Source: Zingiber officinale (lineage: Eukaryota > Streptophyta > Magnoliopsida > Zingiberales > Zingiberaceae). Taken from it: DNA of 64,000 nt. The stretch covers positions 117,347,794 through 117,411,793 of the forward strand of contig NC_055991.1 of NCBI RefSeq assembly GCF_018446385.1, read 5' to 3'. Every line of letters begins with the position of its first letter. Positions within the stretch are counted from its first letter, which is position 1. Below the pieces are notes generated by a model that made no database searches, was not told the DNA's origin, and was given only the letters and a program-made list of their open reading frames with translations. The translations under genes and the position numbers were made by a program. This document shows, one piece after another, positions 20,904 to 31,797 of the stretch.

Positions 20904-22665
20904 ACATCAACGATCTCGTATGTGTCTATATCTATTTATATGTGCACTTAAAATGGTAGTTAATCTATTGATATGATTTCCTTTTTTGACAGGTTCCAAA
21001 TGCTTTGGGAGTCTTAAAAGGAAGACAATGCTGAGATTGAACTCTTACATAACTTTCTAAATTGTTGCATCTCCCTTTTGGCAATGGAGTTGTGTGCCCA
21101 ATTTTGTTGGGAAAATATTGTTAGCTATATTTGATGATTCCTGATGTATCCTGGTTTGATGTATATATATATAGCTATATTTGAAGAATGTAATGGACTA
21201 TTCTGAGTAAGAAATATTGCACAAGAATTGGTATTGTAAGTTTTGTGTTTTCACTATGTGCATAAATCTTCTATAGGAATTGGATATGATAGTTGTTCTT
21301 GTAGATTAAAAGTTCCATGAGAAATTCTGTATTTGGCGAATGTTTCCTGTGTTACTGATTCCATTGTCAGTTTTTTATCAATTCCATTAGCTCTATCCCT
21401 CTCTTGACAGTGAGAGCAAGCTAGGATGTATGTTTAGTGCAGTTGTTTAGTGGAATAGCTTGGCTTGTAGCAAGCTAGGCCATATAAGATAGGTTTGGAC
21501 TGATCGATGAGGTTAATTGCCCTGGATTATTGCTTCATATGTTTGTTTGATGACTAAGAGGGTACCTGTACACCTCATATTTCAAGTATGGATTTATGCT
21601 AGTTGAGTGTGTTATGTAACCATGAAACAAGACCAACTAACCTGATCATTTGTTTAGTAAAAAGGTTGGTGTAGCATTTCCATTTGATGCTTGAATGCTG
21701 AATTAGAAATAAAGTGTGATATCACATAATTAATTGATGGCTGTGTCTAGTATAACATTTTCATCTGTGATGCATGAATGTTAGATTAGAAATAAAGTAT
21801 GTTTCCACATAATAATTTGTACTAATGGCTTTGAATGAACCGAATGTTAGCTCCATATGGGTTGCGTATTTGCTTCAGTCTTACCTGCATAGCCATTTGA
21901 TTTAAATTGTTACTAACCATGTTTACTTGCTGATTTGAAACGTGTCTGAACAAGTTATGTTCCTTTTTGTTGTTGTGTGGATACCATGCTCTTAGTAAAG
22001 CTTAGTGGGTTTATGTACACTTGGTAACCAAAACATTGTGTTTAAAACACCTGAAATATCAAAAAGTAGAAACTGATGCTTTATTTTAGAAAGTAGAAAC
22101 ATCACGCCTTCATTTTACGTGGCAACAGCAAATTAGCCCCAGCAAATTAACCATTCAATCCTTTCCATCCTTATTCAATGATGCTTTGTTCGATATTTAT
22201 TTTTACCGTGCATAGAATTTTAAGATGATATAGTTTGACATATTGCTCTACAATTGTCCAATCAAAGCTACTGAGAACCTTTGTTGAAAACAACTAAAAA
22301 ATATTATGCCAAAAACCAAATAAACAAACAACTCAAAAACCTACCTTAGTCCTCTCCTGGCATGATAGGCTTCCAAGCCATCAAGTTTGCTAATATACAA
22401 CCGGCACTCCACAAGTAAATTCCCACACTGTAGTTTGTGGCTCCCAAGAGCAACTCTGGGGCTCGATACCAAAGAGTTACTACCCTACTAGTCATAGGAT
22501 GCTACTAACTGAGCCAAGTCTCATTAGTAAGGTTCATAACTCCAAATTAACAAATGCATAACAAACCACTATAACAAGTATAACAGAACTAGTTCACTTT
22601 GTATAACAAAACAAGTTACATCACTTAGAGTTACATCAAAATGTCAAGTTACATTACAAAATAAG
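20904..22665. other. Region between the two convergent MULE genes
   Basis: AT-rich with no open frame. 21521-21658 is repeated in inverted orientation at 23413-23553, next to the right TIR. 3' ends of both genes are expected here, but I see no clear poly(A) signal pair to fix them. Confidence 0.6.
21521..21658 (+). repeat. Internal inverted repeat, left copy (MULE)
   Basis: Inverted match to 23413-23553, beginning CCTGGATTATTGCTTCATAT and running past CATGAAACAAGACCAACT with a few differences and a small insertion in the right copy. Confidence 0.85.
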
Positions 22666-23207
22666 TTACATCAACCACATTCCCATCATCATAATCCAAG
22701 TACATACAACTACACCGATAGCAACAGTAAATTTCCTATTCAATGAACGTATTTCGTCATTAAACTGCATAATTACATGATTGTTGTTCCCATCATCCAG
22801 AACATCATTATATTCAACAGCACCCTCATAGCTAACACTTTTCTCCAATTCACTAATCTGCAACATTAATTTTTTATTATTCCTCTTCAACTCATTAATA
22901 ATTGTCTTACTTCTCTCTGACGGTTTTGGGTCATGCCATAAGAAAAAGCCACATCCTCTTTTCTGAATTTCAAATAAATTTAATCAAAACTCAATAATTA
23001 AGAAACTCACAACACCATGTTCGTATAATGAAAACTTACTCTAAAATTTGGACATGAAAAAAATCGCCGTCCTGGGTTGGATTCCGTCCATGAAGTCTGG
23101 AGAATAGTTCGTAACTCACAATAGCATAATATATGGGGAGCTTCAGATTGCTCGTCGTTCATGCGTCGTCGAGTGAAAGATGATGCTGATGAAGAGCCGG
23201 CTGCCAT
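22666..23207 (-). CDS. GRF zinc-finger protein with C-terminal membrane segment, two exons
   Basis: Exon 1 is 23207-23040 and exon 2 is 22962-22666, joined in phase across a 77-bp GT-AG intron, giving about 154 residues with no stop. Exon 1 begins MAAGSSSASSF and holds CYCELRTILQTSWTESNPGRRFFSCP. Exon 2 starts with RGCGFFLWHD, completing the GRF-type zinc finger (Cys, Cys, Cys, Cys spread over about 40 residues). A Lys/Asn-rich coiled coil (about 75-100) follows, then a hydrophobic segment VAIGVVVCTWIMMMGMW near the C terminus. Plant proteins of this layout are common and uncharacterised. GRF fingers in other proteins bind single-stranded nucleic acid. It is transcribed toward the transposase gene from the opposite TIR. 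A role in transposition is only a hypothesis. Confidence 0.8.
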
Positions 23208-23412
23208 GATATTTCTTTCGTTTTACCTAAACAACAACAATTTATGAAAAAGACATAATTTTGACTAAAGCATACAAATTTCGACGGAAAAACTAACAAC
23301 CGTCCCCAACATACTTAAAATGTCTCAATTCTGTCAAAGAATTACGGCGCTCACAGAAACTTCCACTTTCTCCCTTATCATGTAATCTACAAGTGAGCAA
23401 ATAACACACTCA

Positions 23413-23553
23413 ACTAAACAAATGATCAGGTGAGTTGGTCTTGTTTCATGGTTACATAACACACTCAACTAGCTTGGAACTTCCATACTTGAAATATGAG
23501 GTGTATAGATACCTCTTAGTCATCAAACAAACATATGAAGCAATAATCCAGGG
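23413..23553 (-). repeat. Internal inverted repeat, right copy (MULE)
   Basis: Complement of 21521-21658. It lies immediately inside the right TIR. Confidence 0.85.
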
Positions 23554-23555
23554 GC

Positions 23556-24306
23556 ATGAAATTACTTTTAAGCTTTGTCTAAACTTTGCAAACACATTAA
23601 TAACAAATTTTATTGTACAGCGTTAAGATGACATCAAAGATGTTTAGACTTTCATCAAGCAAAAGACAACAAGCTAGAACTTCCATATGAAACTATAGAT
23701 TGTACAAACCAAAGAAAGATTGGAAAATCACAAAAATTGATAACCCAGCAGTAGCAAAATTTGCATTTGAGCAGTAGCAAAATTTGCATTTTAATTAACC
23801 TTGAAGAAGAAGACAACAAGCTATGTGGCAGAGTTTGAAACAGTACCGCAATTTAGCCCTAACGGCGGCAGAGGTTGAAACTATGTGGATTTCGTCGGCT
23901 GATACATTTTCTGCGGAGGAGTAGGAGAACTGGCTCGGAGGAGGCAGTGGTGCGTTTCCTGCGTGGTGCGAGCAGGAGGTCGTCGCGGACGGAGGTGTCG
24001 CCGGCTGGGTTTTGCACTGGGAGATCACAGGAGGTGGTCGCCGACGGAGGTCTCGACCGGCTGGGTTTTGCGCTGGGAGATCACAGGAGGAGCGTTCCTG
24101 AGGGCGAGAGGATGGCGATGGTCCGCCGGCGGAGGTTTGGGAACGCGAGCAGAAAGGTTAGGGCTTCGCGTCTGCGAGAAAACGCGTTGTGCGTTTCTGT
24201 GTTTCTGCGCTGGATCTGCACGTGTCGCTCACGTGATGTATCAATTTATATGGACTTTGTGGTCCAGGGGGGACCAGGGCAGAACGGGTCCAGAGGATCC
24301 GCACAG
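23556..24306 (-). repeat. MULE right TIR
   Basis: Inverted copy of 16843-17593. It carries its own diverged duplication of the 55-bp unit (about 23980-24090). Long open frames at 23875-24594 cross out of the element and are artefacts. Confidence 0.93.
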
Positions 24307-25624
24307 CTCCACTGTAGCCCTAAAAGGGAAATCGCCGACTCCACGCCTGGCTTCCCCGCAATCGCGCGCTCACCTCGTCGCAGTCGCTCCACCAAATCAG
24401 CGGAGCACCTCACTAGTGACTCGAGCCCAGATCAAGCCTTGCACCCTGCAGTTAGATCCGCGGAGAACTTTTGGCTTGGGTGGGAAGAACCGTCGGTGCG
24501 GAAGCCAGGGCGAGGATTACCGGCGGATGTGCAAGGAAACGAGAGGCAGGTACATCTCCATATGTTGGTATGCGTTCCATGGGTAAAGGAGTAGGTATCT
24601 AGGGGAAGATAATGCTTGCCTAGGATGTGCGATTGACTGGATGAGTTTTTCTCCGAGTTCTTAGTGCTAATCTGTTTCCTCTGGTGATGCTTTCTGGATT
24701 TCCAATCGGATCTGGTATTGGTAGATGTTTTTTTTATGGTGTTCCGAGTTTGAATGAAGTTTTGACACAGGCAAGCCAATTATTCTAATATTGTTGAGGT
24801 GCCCTGTTCTTCTACTTAATTCTGTGACTTTTGTGATGCATTCTGGAATCTGGTATGGAGGTGAGATTTCTGTGTTTGCTCTTGATGTAGATGATGGTAA
24901 AGAATTTCTCGTTGGAGTGGGTCTCAGAGATCACTAGAGCTTGGTTTTGAAAGGCGATTTGAGGATGGTTCTATGTTCTTGTACAGTGGTCGGTTTGCTA
25001 TTTTTGTTCCTGATGAACCTTTGGAGGAAACATGCTTTGATTGGATTTGAGTTGGGTGCAAGGATTTCATGATTTACTACTTGATTGAGTTGTGTTTGGT
25101 GTTTCCGTGATGTATCTGCTTGCACTTGCTTGGTTTTGGGTCATCGCGTGGTTCCTCTCAGTTTCCTACAATGGATTGAATAGTTGTTTTGTTTCTCCTT
25201 AAGTTTCCAGAATTTATGAGCAGGTTCTTAGTGGATTAAGTTATGTGCATTACTGTTTTTGCTCCTCCTTAGAGCTGCTGAAATTTATGGATAGCTTCTT
25301 GGTAGTTCGAGTTTGGATGATTGCTGTTCTGCTTCTCTGTAAAGTTTTCGATATTTCTGGAAATATTCTAGTGGATTTCCTCATGAGGTTGATCTGGCAG
25401 GGTGCAGTGTTATTCAGTTTTGTTTTGGAAGGTAGGTCATTCGATGGGGTTATGTTACACTGTTTTACTGCGGATTTGTGGGTTTAACTTGAAGTGTTCT
25501 ATTGCTTTGGGCTAGCTGAGATTTTAGTGTGTTTTGCTTAGAAATTGATTCAAAAGTATTTTGGATTCTTTTGATGACATTCTATTCTACTGAATTTTCG
25601 TGTGTGAAGCTCTAGATGTGGTGT

Positions 25625-25652
25625 CACTATAAGAAAAACCCTCATAGACATC
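25625..25652 (+). repeat. CACTA left TIR
   Basis: Matches the complement of 30708-30735 at all but about two positions. Confidence 0.92.
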
Positions 25653-25859
25653 AGTGGAACAACAATGATTTTAAGCAAAAATCGATGTCTTTGAATATTT
25701 TACATCGGTTTTTCCAAAAACCAGTGTCTATGAGCGTAGATTTTCGCTCATAGACATCGATTTTTTTAGCCGATGTCTATGAGTGCTTTTTTTTCATTAA
25801 TAGACACCGATTTTAACCGCGGTTTTTAAAACCCGGTGTCTATAAACCAAAATTCTGAC

Positions 25860-26230
25860 GGACTTTCTTAGCGCGCTTTCTTTTGGGCTTCTCCTCGTCC
25901 ACCATAAATCGAAACCCTAATCCTCCGCATCCTCCTTTTAAGAGTTATCATTTGAAAGACGAGCAATGGATCTCTCGACGGCAATGTGGACGGCGACGGT
26001 GAACTTATTCCCTTTTCCTTGGCTTGGAGGAAGGCCAGCTTCTTGATGGCGCGGGGCAGAACAGTGGACGACAAGAAAGAGCATTCGATCCCAACTTTCC
26101 TTCCCTGGCATAAGCATTGCATTATTCCTCCACCAAATCCCCCAACTAGCAAGGAACAAAATGTGCGGGGGAAAGAGGGAAAGGGCGAATAGGGGTTAGC
26201 CTCTTTCTTTCTTTTTATCTTTCATTTGAT
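25860..26230 (+). other. Possible third captured fragment in CACTA
   Basis: A GC-richer block resembling a plant 5' leader and first exon (CGAAACCCTAATCCTCC, then ATGGATCTCTCGACGGC at about 25966). The frame soon closes. I do not recognise a protein. Confidence 0.35.
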
Positions 26231-26450
26231 CGATATCATTAACAAGATTGCTGGCGTTGCTTGGAAGGGTCTTTACTGGTATTGATATTTTAGTTTAACA
26301 TTTCCTCCATTTTTTTTTTTGTTTTTGACTCTGTGGTTTGATAATTATAGCAATGTGTTTACTCCCACGATTTTAGTGTCTTCTTAATTCTTTTTTTTCT
26401 TATTGATGCTGTGGTTCTTGATGCGAAGGGGTTGGAGTTTAGAGCGGAAG

Positions 26451-26561
26451 ATGGCATTCGTCGATGTGGTGTTGGGGCTGTGCGGGTTCGGCCTGGGGTT
26501 GTCGACGGGAATTGTCATTGGATATTGCTTCTTCATCTACTTCCAGCACTCTAATGTCAAG
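26451..26561 (+). pseudogene. Captured first exon of a synaptotagmin-type gene
   Basis: An ATG-initiated 37-codon exon encodes a hydrophobic N terminus, MAFVDVVLGLCGFG then STGIVIGYCFFIYFQ then HSNVK. It ends at a canonical donor, AAG|GTACGC. This matches the N-terminal membrane anchor of plant SYT2/3-like extended synaptotagmins as I remember the family. The following SMP and C2 domain exons are absent. It is a gene fragment carried by the CACTA element, so not a working gene. Confidence 0.6.
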
Positions 26562-26884
26562 GTACGCGCCGCTTGTTCTACCTATTTTTTTCTTGTTTCC
26601 CAACTTCAAACTCTCAGTTTAATTGTTCTTTTACAGTTGGAAAAAAATAATTTTTTATGTTGATTTAATGCACATCGGAAGGATATTGGTTTGTAAATCC
26701 ATATAAGAACATTTTCTAGGTGAAGAATTTGGAATGTGGAAAGACTGAATTTTGATTTAAGTTGTTGTTGTCCTGTTGATTATGAATTGCTTCTCTCACT
26801 ACCTTGGAAAAGCCTAGCACCTGTATATGTTGACTTCTGAGGGATGGGAATCTCATCTCTCAGATCCCCATCCGAGGTCGCACT

Positions 26885-27128
26885 ATGACCGGCAAAAGGA
26901 CGGTCGCCCCATTTCTCTTGCTGCTAATCGTGTCCTGTTTCCTCCAGATTTGGGTGTCGGATTCGGTAGTTTGCCTTTCTTTTTTTTTTTCCTTTGCTTC
27001 CTTCTTCCAGTATTGTTGTTGCTGAGATGTAGGAAGTGATTTGTCGTGTTTGATCTAGCTGTTCTACAAGTCCTTTGACGAGTCGTTTGAGGGGCGGTGG
27101 ATCGTTTCCGACAAGGCGGACTACCAAG
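26885..27128 (+). pseudogene. Captured 5' part of a calnexin gene
   Basis: The piece 26885-26965 encodes MTGKRTVAPFLLLLIVSC and on to WVSDS, a signal peptide. After an apparent GT-AG gap (26966-27058), 27059-27128 encodes LFYKSFDESFEGRWIVSDKA then DYQ, ending at a donor-like CAAG|GTAGAT. The second part is the well-conserved N-terminal lumenal start of plant calnexin, an ER membrane lectin chaperone. All later exons (P domain, membrane anchor) are missing. No host context remains. Confidence 0.75.
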
Positions 27129-30100
27129 GTAGATTACTTCCGGATCTATTATTAATTCTCAGTAGATCATTCATTATCAGATTAAATATTCATCTTTCAG
27201 TTTCTTCTTCATATTATCATGATCGGATAGATGAGTCTGTGGACAATGTCCACAGATCTAGAAATGACGAACAAGAAGCATGAGGGATTAGGGAATTATT
27301 ATCACAATTAATGTTATGCTAGTCAACTGCGTTACTTTAGATTACTTGTATGGATGCTAAGTTTTTTTTAGATATTCTTCAGGAAAGTAACTAGATTGGT
27401 GAATGAGGATCTGCCCTGTCCTGCAATGAACATAATCTGTAAATCTTCCTGTAACAAATATTAGATATTATCTAAATTTGACATTTACGTGTGGCAACTT
27501 AACAGAATATGCGGGAATAGTTTTTTTGAGCAGATGAATATACTTGGCTTTAGCATAAAGTCAAAAAGATTGATGTGGCAAAGATAGAAATATTAAGATG
27601 GATGCATGGAGTTACTAGAAGGAAGAAAGTAGACAATATTTGTATTTTAGAGCAATTATCCATAGCTTCAATGCTAATAAAATTTGAGAGAGAATAAATT
27701 GAGATGATATGGACACACTTAAAGATTACTAATAAGTTCTATGCTTAGTAGAGTTGAATTGTTAGTGTAAGATATCATAGGTCGAGAGAGATAAAGATTA
27801 CTAGTGATATTGCCTACCATAGAGTTAAATTGAGAAATAAGATTACCATTCATCTTTGCACAGTTCAACCTCTCTAATGAGCATACTTAACCAAAATAAT
27901 TTTACTTATTTCCCTCTATGCCTGAAATTTCTATTTTTAGAAATTTATTTATATCCATGCTTTGATCCCAATCATTAGAAATGATTTCAATCTGTTAAAA
28001 CCAAATATAACAGAAAAAAATTACTAGCCCACCTATGATTTGATTTCATTTTGAATCTATTTACATTATATCATAGGTTGTCTATGCACATTTATCCTAA
28101 TAAATAGGGAATTCCTTAAAGATGCCACCCTCTCACCAGCAAAATATTAATCTTTATAAAATAAGGTTAGCAATTTTTTTCTATCAGTTGTAGGATTCTT
28201 ATAAAGCAATATGTTCTTATATATTGTTCATTATAATATGGGAATGATCATTCCACCAAGAGAGAGAATGGAAAAAAGACCTACTCCATTTAATCAAAAC
28301 ATGTCAAAAAACTAAGAAAAATTTTTTAAAAAAAGAAGTATTACTCAATATTATATATAAACTGTGTTTCATGACATGAGTATATATTGCATTTTTGTCT
28401 CTAATGTGCTTTCAGAATAGAATTTTGTATTATATACAGTATTGGATAAACTTGAATTGGTTTGGACCTTTTGATGTGATTATCAATTCAATTTTAATTA
28501 TTGTTCCTATTTTCCTGTGTTTGTAAGAATTCTATTGTAATGCTTATTCCTATTTTTCTGCATTTGGATCCTCTGTATAAGTATGTTTTTCTTCGTAAAT
28601 CAGTAGTCTTAACTCTTATCAGTTCACTTCTATTAATCTCTTGTTAATTCTTTGGTACTCTTTCATATTATCCTATTTTCTGAGAAGACAATAACAATTT
28701 TGTTTTGTAGAAGAATATGACACATTGCTGGCAGATTGTTCTAATACAAGTTGAATAATACCTAGTTTTCTGTAAGTCTTATGCATGTCTCGTCTCAACC
28801 TCTTTGATAACAAGAAATTACTAATAGAATTTTTGTAAGTTTTAGATAGATTGCAGAGAGAACTTGAAATACTATACTTGATTACCTTACAAATTTCACT
28901 GATATTTTCTCTATATTTTGGTCATTCTCTCAGTATTCCTAATCTAAATCAGGTTGTATTTATACACTTTGCTATTACACTTTACTATCTGTATTTGGAT
29001 CTTGGTCAATTATCCCATCAATTTAATGGTTATTAATATTGAGGTAAAGTGTGGTAAAGGATTCTATTTGGGTGAAGAATTGACATGTCTTATATGTATA
29101 AACGATGGTTTTCTTTTTCAATTTTATTTGTGCAATTATGTGACATTTGTTTTTATTTGGCAATTTGTCATAGTATTTGTTCTTAAGTATGTGAAGATCA
29201 AATGTTATTTGTTACTTCTTCCATTGATATTCTAATTTTCTTTTAATGCCTTGGAGTTGGATAAATATTATTCTTTTTGCTTTGATTCTGTTTAATTTTT
29301 ACCAAGATTGTAGTTATATCTAAGAGGTCAAGGAATATGCAGGCCAAGGTTCTAGGTGCTCTCTAGCCCACATTTTGTACCTCCTTTGAGCTGGAGCATT
29401 GTTTTTTCTAGAAGAATTCATGTTCCTTTTCAATCTCATGTTTAATGAACCTTTCAATAAATTAATGTTAATGTATTTGGATCACATAATGTGAATTCAC
29501 ATCTATTGATTATGTGGAAGTTTAATTATAATCATGCCTCCTCCATGCTGTTTAGATTTATGAGGTTTAAGAATGAAGCAAGAATATTTCATTTTGTTCT
29601 TTTGAAAATTTATTATGTTAATATAAGTAGAATCTTTTTGAAGATAGTGTGAATAAATTATTTTATATATTCCAAGAAAAATCATAATAATCTACTATAC
29701 ACCTTGCAACACTATATTTAGCTTCTTTCAAATCAGTTGCCTTATAACAGATTATTTCAAATGTGCAGATCAAAGAAGTTGAGCAAACAAGTAAAAATTA
29801 CTAGCAAAAGGTTACTTATCTCATTTTCAATTTCTATTTGAGTAGAATTTACAGCATCTTTAATTTCCCTTATGTAAGCAATAAATTGCTTTATATCCAT
29901 ATTGACTATTTTATTCTATTCAGGTAAGAGAATTGGAGAATTAATTAAATGGTGAGAGGACAACCAAGAAGGATGTTGCAAAGTTCCCAAAGCCTCCAGT
30001 GGCTCCTTTAAGATGGAGGCCTCCTTTACAAAGAATAACCAATCAGTTGTCACCCTTAGGACATCAAACAAGCAGATTTGCCCATCCAGTAATAGATAAA

Positions 30101-30430
30101 GAGAATTATCTATTAACAAATAAAACTACTGGGGAAGATTTAGTTAAATCTCTGCACATAGCAAGAAGGATAACGTTGGCACTAGTAAGAAGAATATTTG
30201 TGTACTATCTATTACCTTTTGATGTTGTAAGAAGAATAGTTGTGTAATTTGTGGATATTGACTTGATGTGCACAATATCTATTATCTTTTTATGTTGTAA
30301 GAATATTTATGTGTTGGTTATATGGATATTGACTTGGTCTGTTTAGATACATCGATGCATTTTTTTTTATGATTTTCTTAGTGAATTAATATGTTAACTT
30401 AATTTTATGATTTGCTTGGTGATAATATAG
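27129..30430. other. AT-rich filler of the CACTA element
   Basis: No recognisable protein or structured repeat. 29950-30250 has a short open frame (ARRITLALVRR region) that I cannot assign. Confidence 0.6.
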
Positions 30431-30707
30431 GTTTTTCACTATTTCGGAAATCGAATTTGTGTCGTTAAACAATATTGATATTACATCGGTTTTCCACCGC
30501 TGTAAAACCGGTGTCATTAATTAATATTACATTGGTCGTATACCGTTGTCAAAACTGGTGTTATTAACATATCATATTACATCGGTTTTACACCCAATGT
30601 CGTTAAGTGATACTACACCGATTATAACCCGATGTTTAAAATGACAGACCTTTTACATCGCCTTCATTGACATCGGTCGAAAATGTAATAGACAGCGGTG
30701 GAAAACC

Positions 30708-30735
30708 AATGTCTATGAGGATTTTTCTTGTAGTG
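30708..30735 (-). repeat. CACTA right TIR
   Basis: Complement starts CACTACAAGAAAAATCCTC. Confidence 0.92.
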
Positions 30736-31797
30736 TGTTGATTGTTGAAGTTTTATTGTGGTTTTGATGTGGTTCTGCTGTGGTTTACTATAGGGATTCA
30801 GGTAGCAGGAATCATGTTTCTTTGCTAGTATTAATACTGTGATTTGATATCTGTTTTGATTGCATGCCTTACATTGTGGTCTGCTCTTTATACTGATACA
30901 TATGATTATATTGTGATCGTTTCTCGGTTTTGATACGTGTGGTTTTTATTGTGTATTTTTATGTTACGTATGATACGAAAATGGAAAGGTCTCCGTAAAT
31001 GGGAATGTTTACTGAACGAATGAAATGGATATGCATGATAAATTGTTTACAATGTAGTGTAGATAGTTTATGGTTTCTTACGTAGCTAATTGGATGGGTA
31101 TGAACATATGTGGTGATAGTACGGGTTGGGTGCCTCGGGATAAGCTCTGGGGAGGGCTCTTCCAGACATGACTGATACTGTAATTTATGACTTATATAGT
31201 AATTTATTGTTAGCTTCGGCTAAATGACTGCATGTTCTCTAGTAAGTATCTCTAGGATCATGGGGCTGATTGATTGGCTCTAATGGTGGTTACCGGATGT
31301 GTGACATATCCACCCTAATTAGCTATGTTGTCTCTTTTACGTACTATATTTTCTTTTCTGTTAGGTAATCGAGTTTATATATTTTATGTCTATTAGTTAT
31401 TGCTCCTCTTACTTTATGGATTATCATATTATTCATATTGGATTGTACTTGCTGGGTTCATAGTCTCATGATGCCTACGTTACAGGTGAGGAAGTCGTCA
31501 CCCAGGTTATGATGGAAGGCACGCAAATGGAGTAGACGAGGAAGCAAGATGGAGGCACGACACACTGTCTGAGCATTTAATTTGGAGTGCTGAGTCTTTT
31601 ATTGTACGAGGGGTGTATTTGTGTGTCCTCTTCCTTTCGCTAACATTTTGTTGGTAATGATACCGGATACGTTGGGTATGATAGTTCTTTATGATGGATT
31701 TTCTATTCTGGTTATAATACAGAAAAGGTTTAGAGGAATGTCCTTAGTTACTTTTATATATATATATATTGTGGAAAAAAAATCTAGGGATGTTTCA

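Larger units (their letters stand above)
16843..24306. mobile_element. Mutator-like element (MULE) with ~750-bp TIRs
   Basis: 7,464 bp, flanked by a perfect 9-bp TSD CTCCACTGT (16834-16842 and 24307-24315). The other D LTR at about 53590 shows the uninterrupted site. Termini start CAGCGCGGATCC on the left and CTGTGCGGATCC on the right (complement). It carries a FAR1-like transposase gene on plus and a GRF zinc-finger gene on minus, converging. The 9-bp TSD, long TIRs and transposase type all identify a MULE. Confidence 0.95.
25625..30735. mobile_element. Non-autonomous CACTA element with captured gene pieces
   Basis: 5,111 bp with TSD TGT (25622-25624, 30736-30738). The ends read CACTATAAGAAAAACCCTC and, on the complement, CACTACAAGAAAAATCCTC. 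The other D LTR near 63215 shows the empty site. Subterminal regions (25625-25860, 30430-30735) are packed with diverged ACATCGGTTTT and GTGTCTATGAG repeats, as in plant CACTA elements. No transposase is found. It contains exon-like pieces of two unrelated host genes. Confidence 0.93.
16565..31797 (+). repeat. Element D 5' LTR, split by MULE and CACTA
   Basis: Matches 53329-53858 plus 62157-64000. Without the two insertions it is about 2,646 bp. The start reads CATAAGGACCC where the other LTR has TGTAAGGACCC, so the terminal TG has decayed. The end is placed at TTTCA before the PBS-like GTATCAGAGCA. The parts between insertions (24316-25621, 30739-31797) are gene-free. Confidence 0.8.

Noticed and set aside
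23875-24594. Long open frames of 239 and 207 codons on plus
   Set aside because: They lie in the GC-rich MULE TIR and run out into the D LTR; the mirror TIR gives different frames and no domain is seen.
24932-25125. Frames in the D LTR (also 25245-25487, 62130-62724)
   Set aside because: Parallel LTR copies do not keep the same frames open; no protein similarity that I can recognise.
26885-27128. Working host calnexin gene
   Set aside because: Only the 5' end is present, inside a CACTA element with TSD; all downstream exons are missing.
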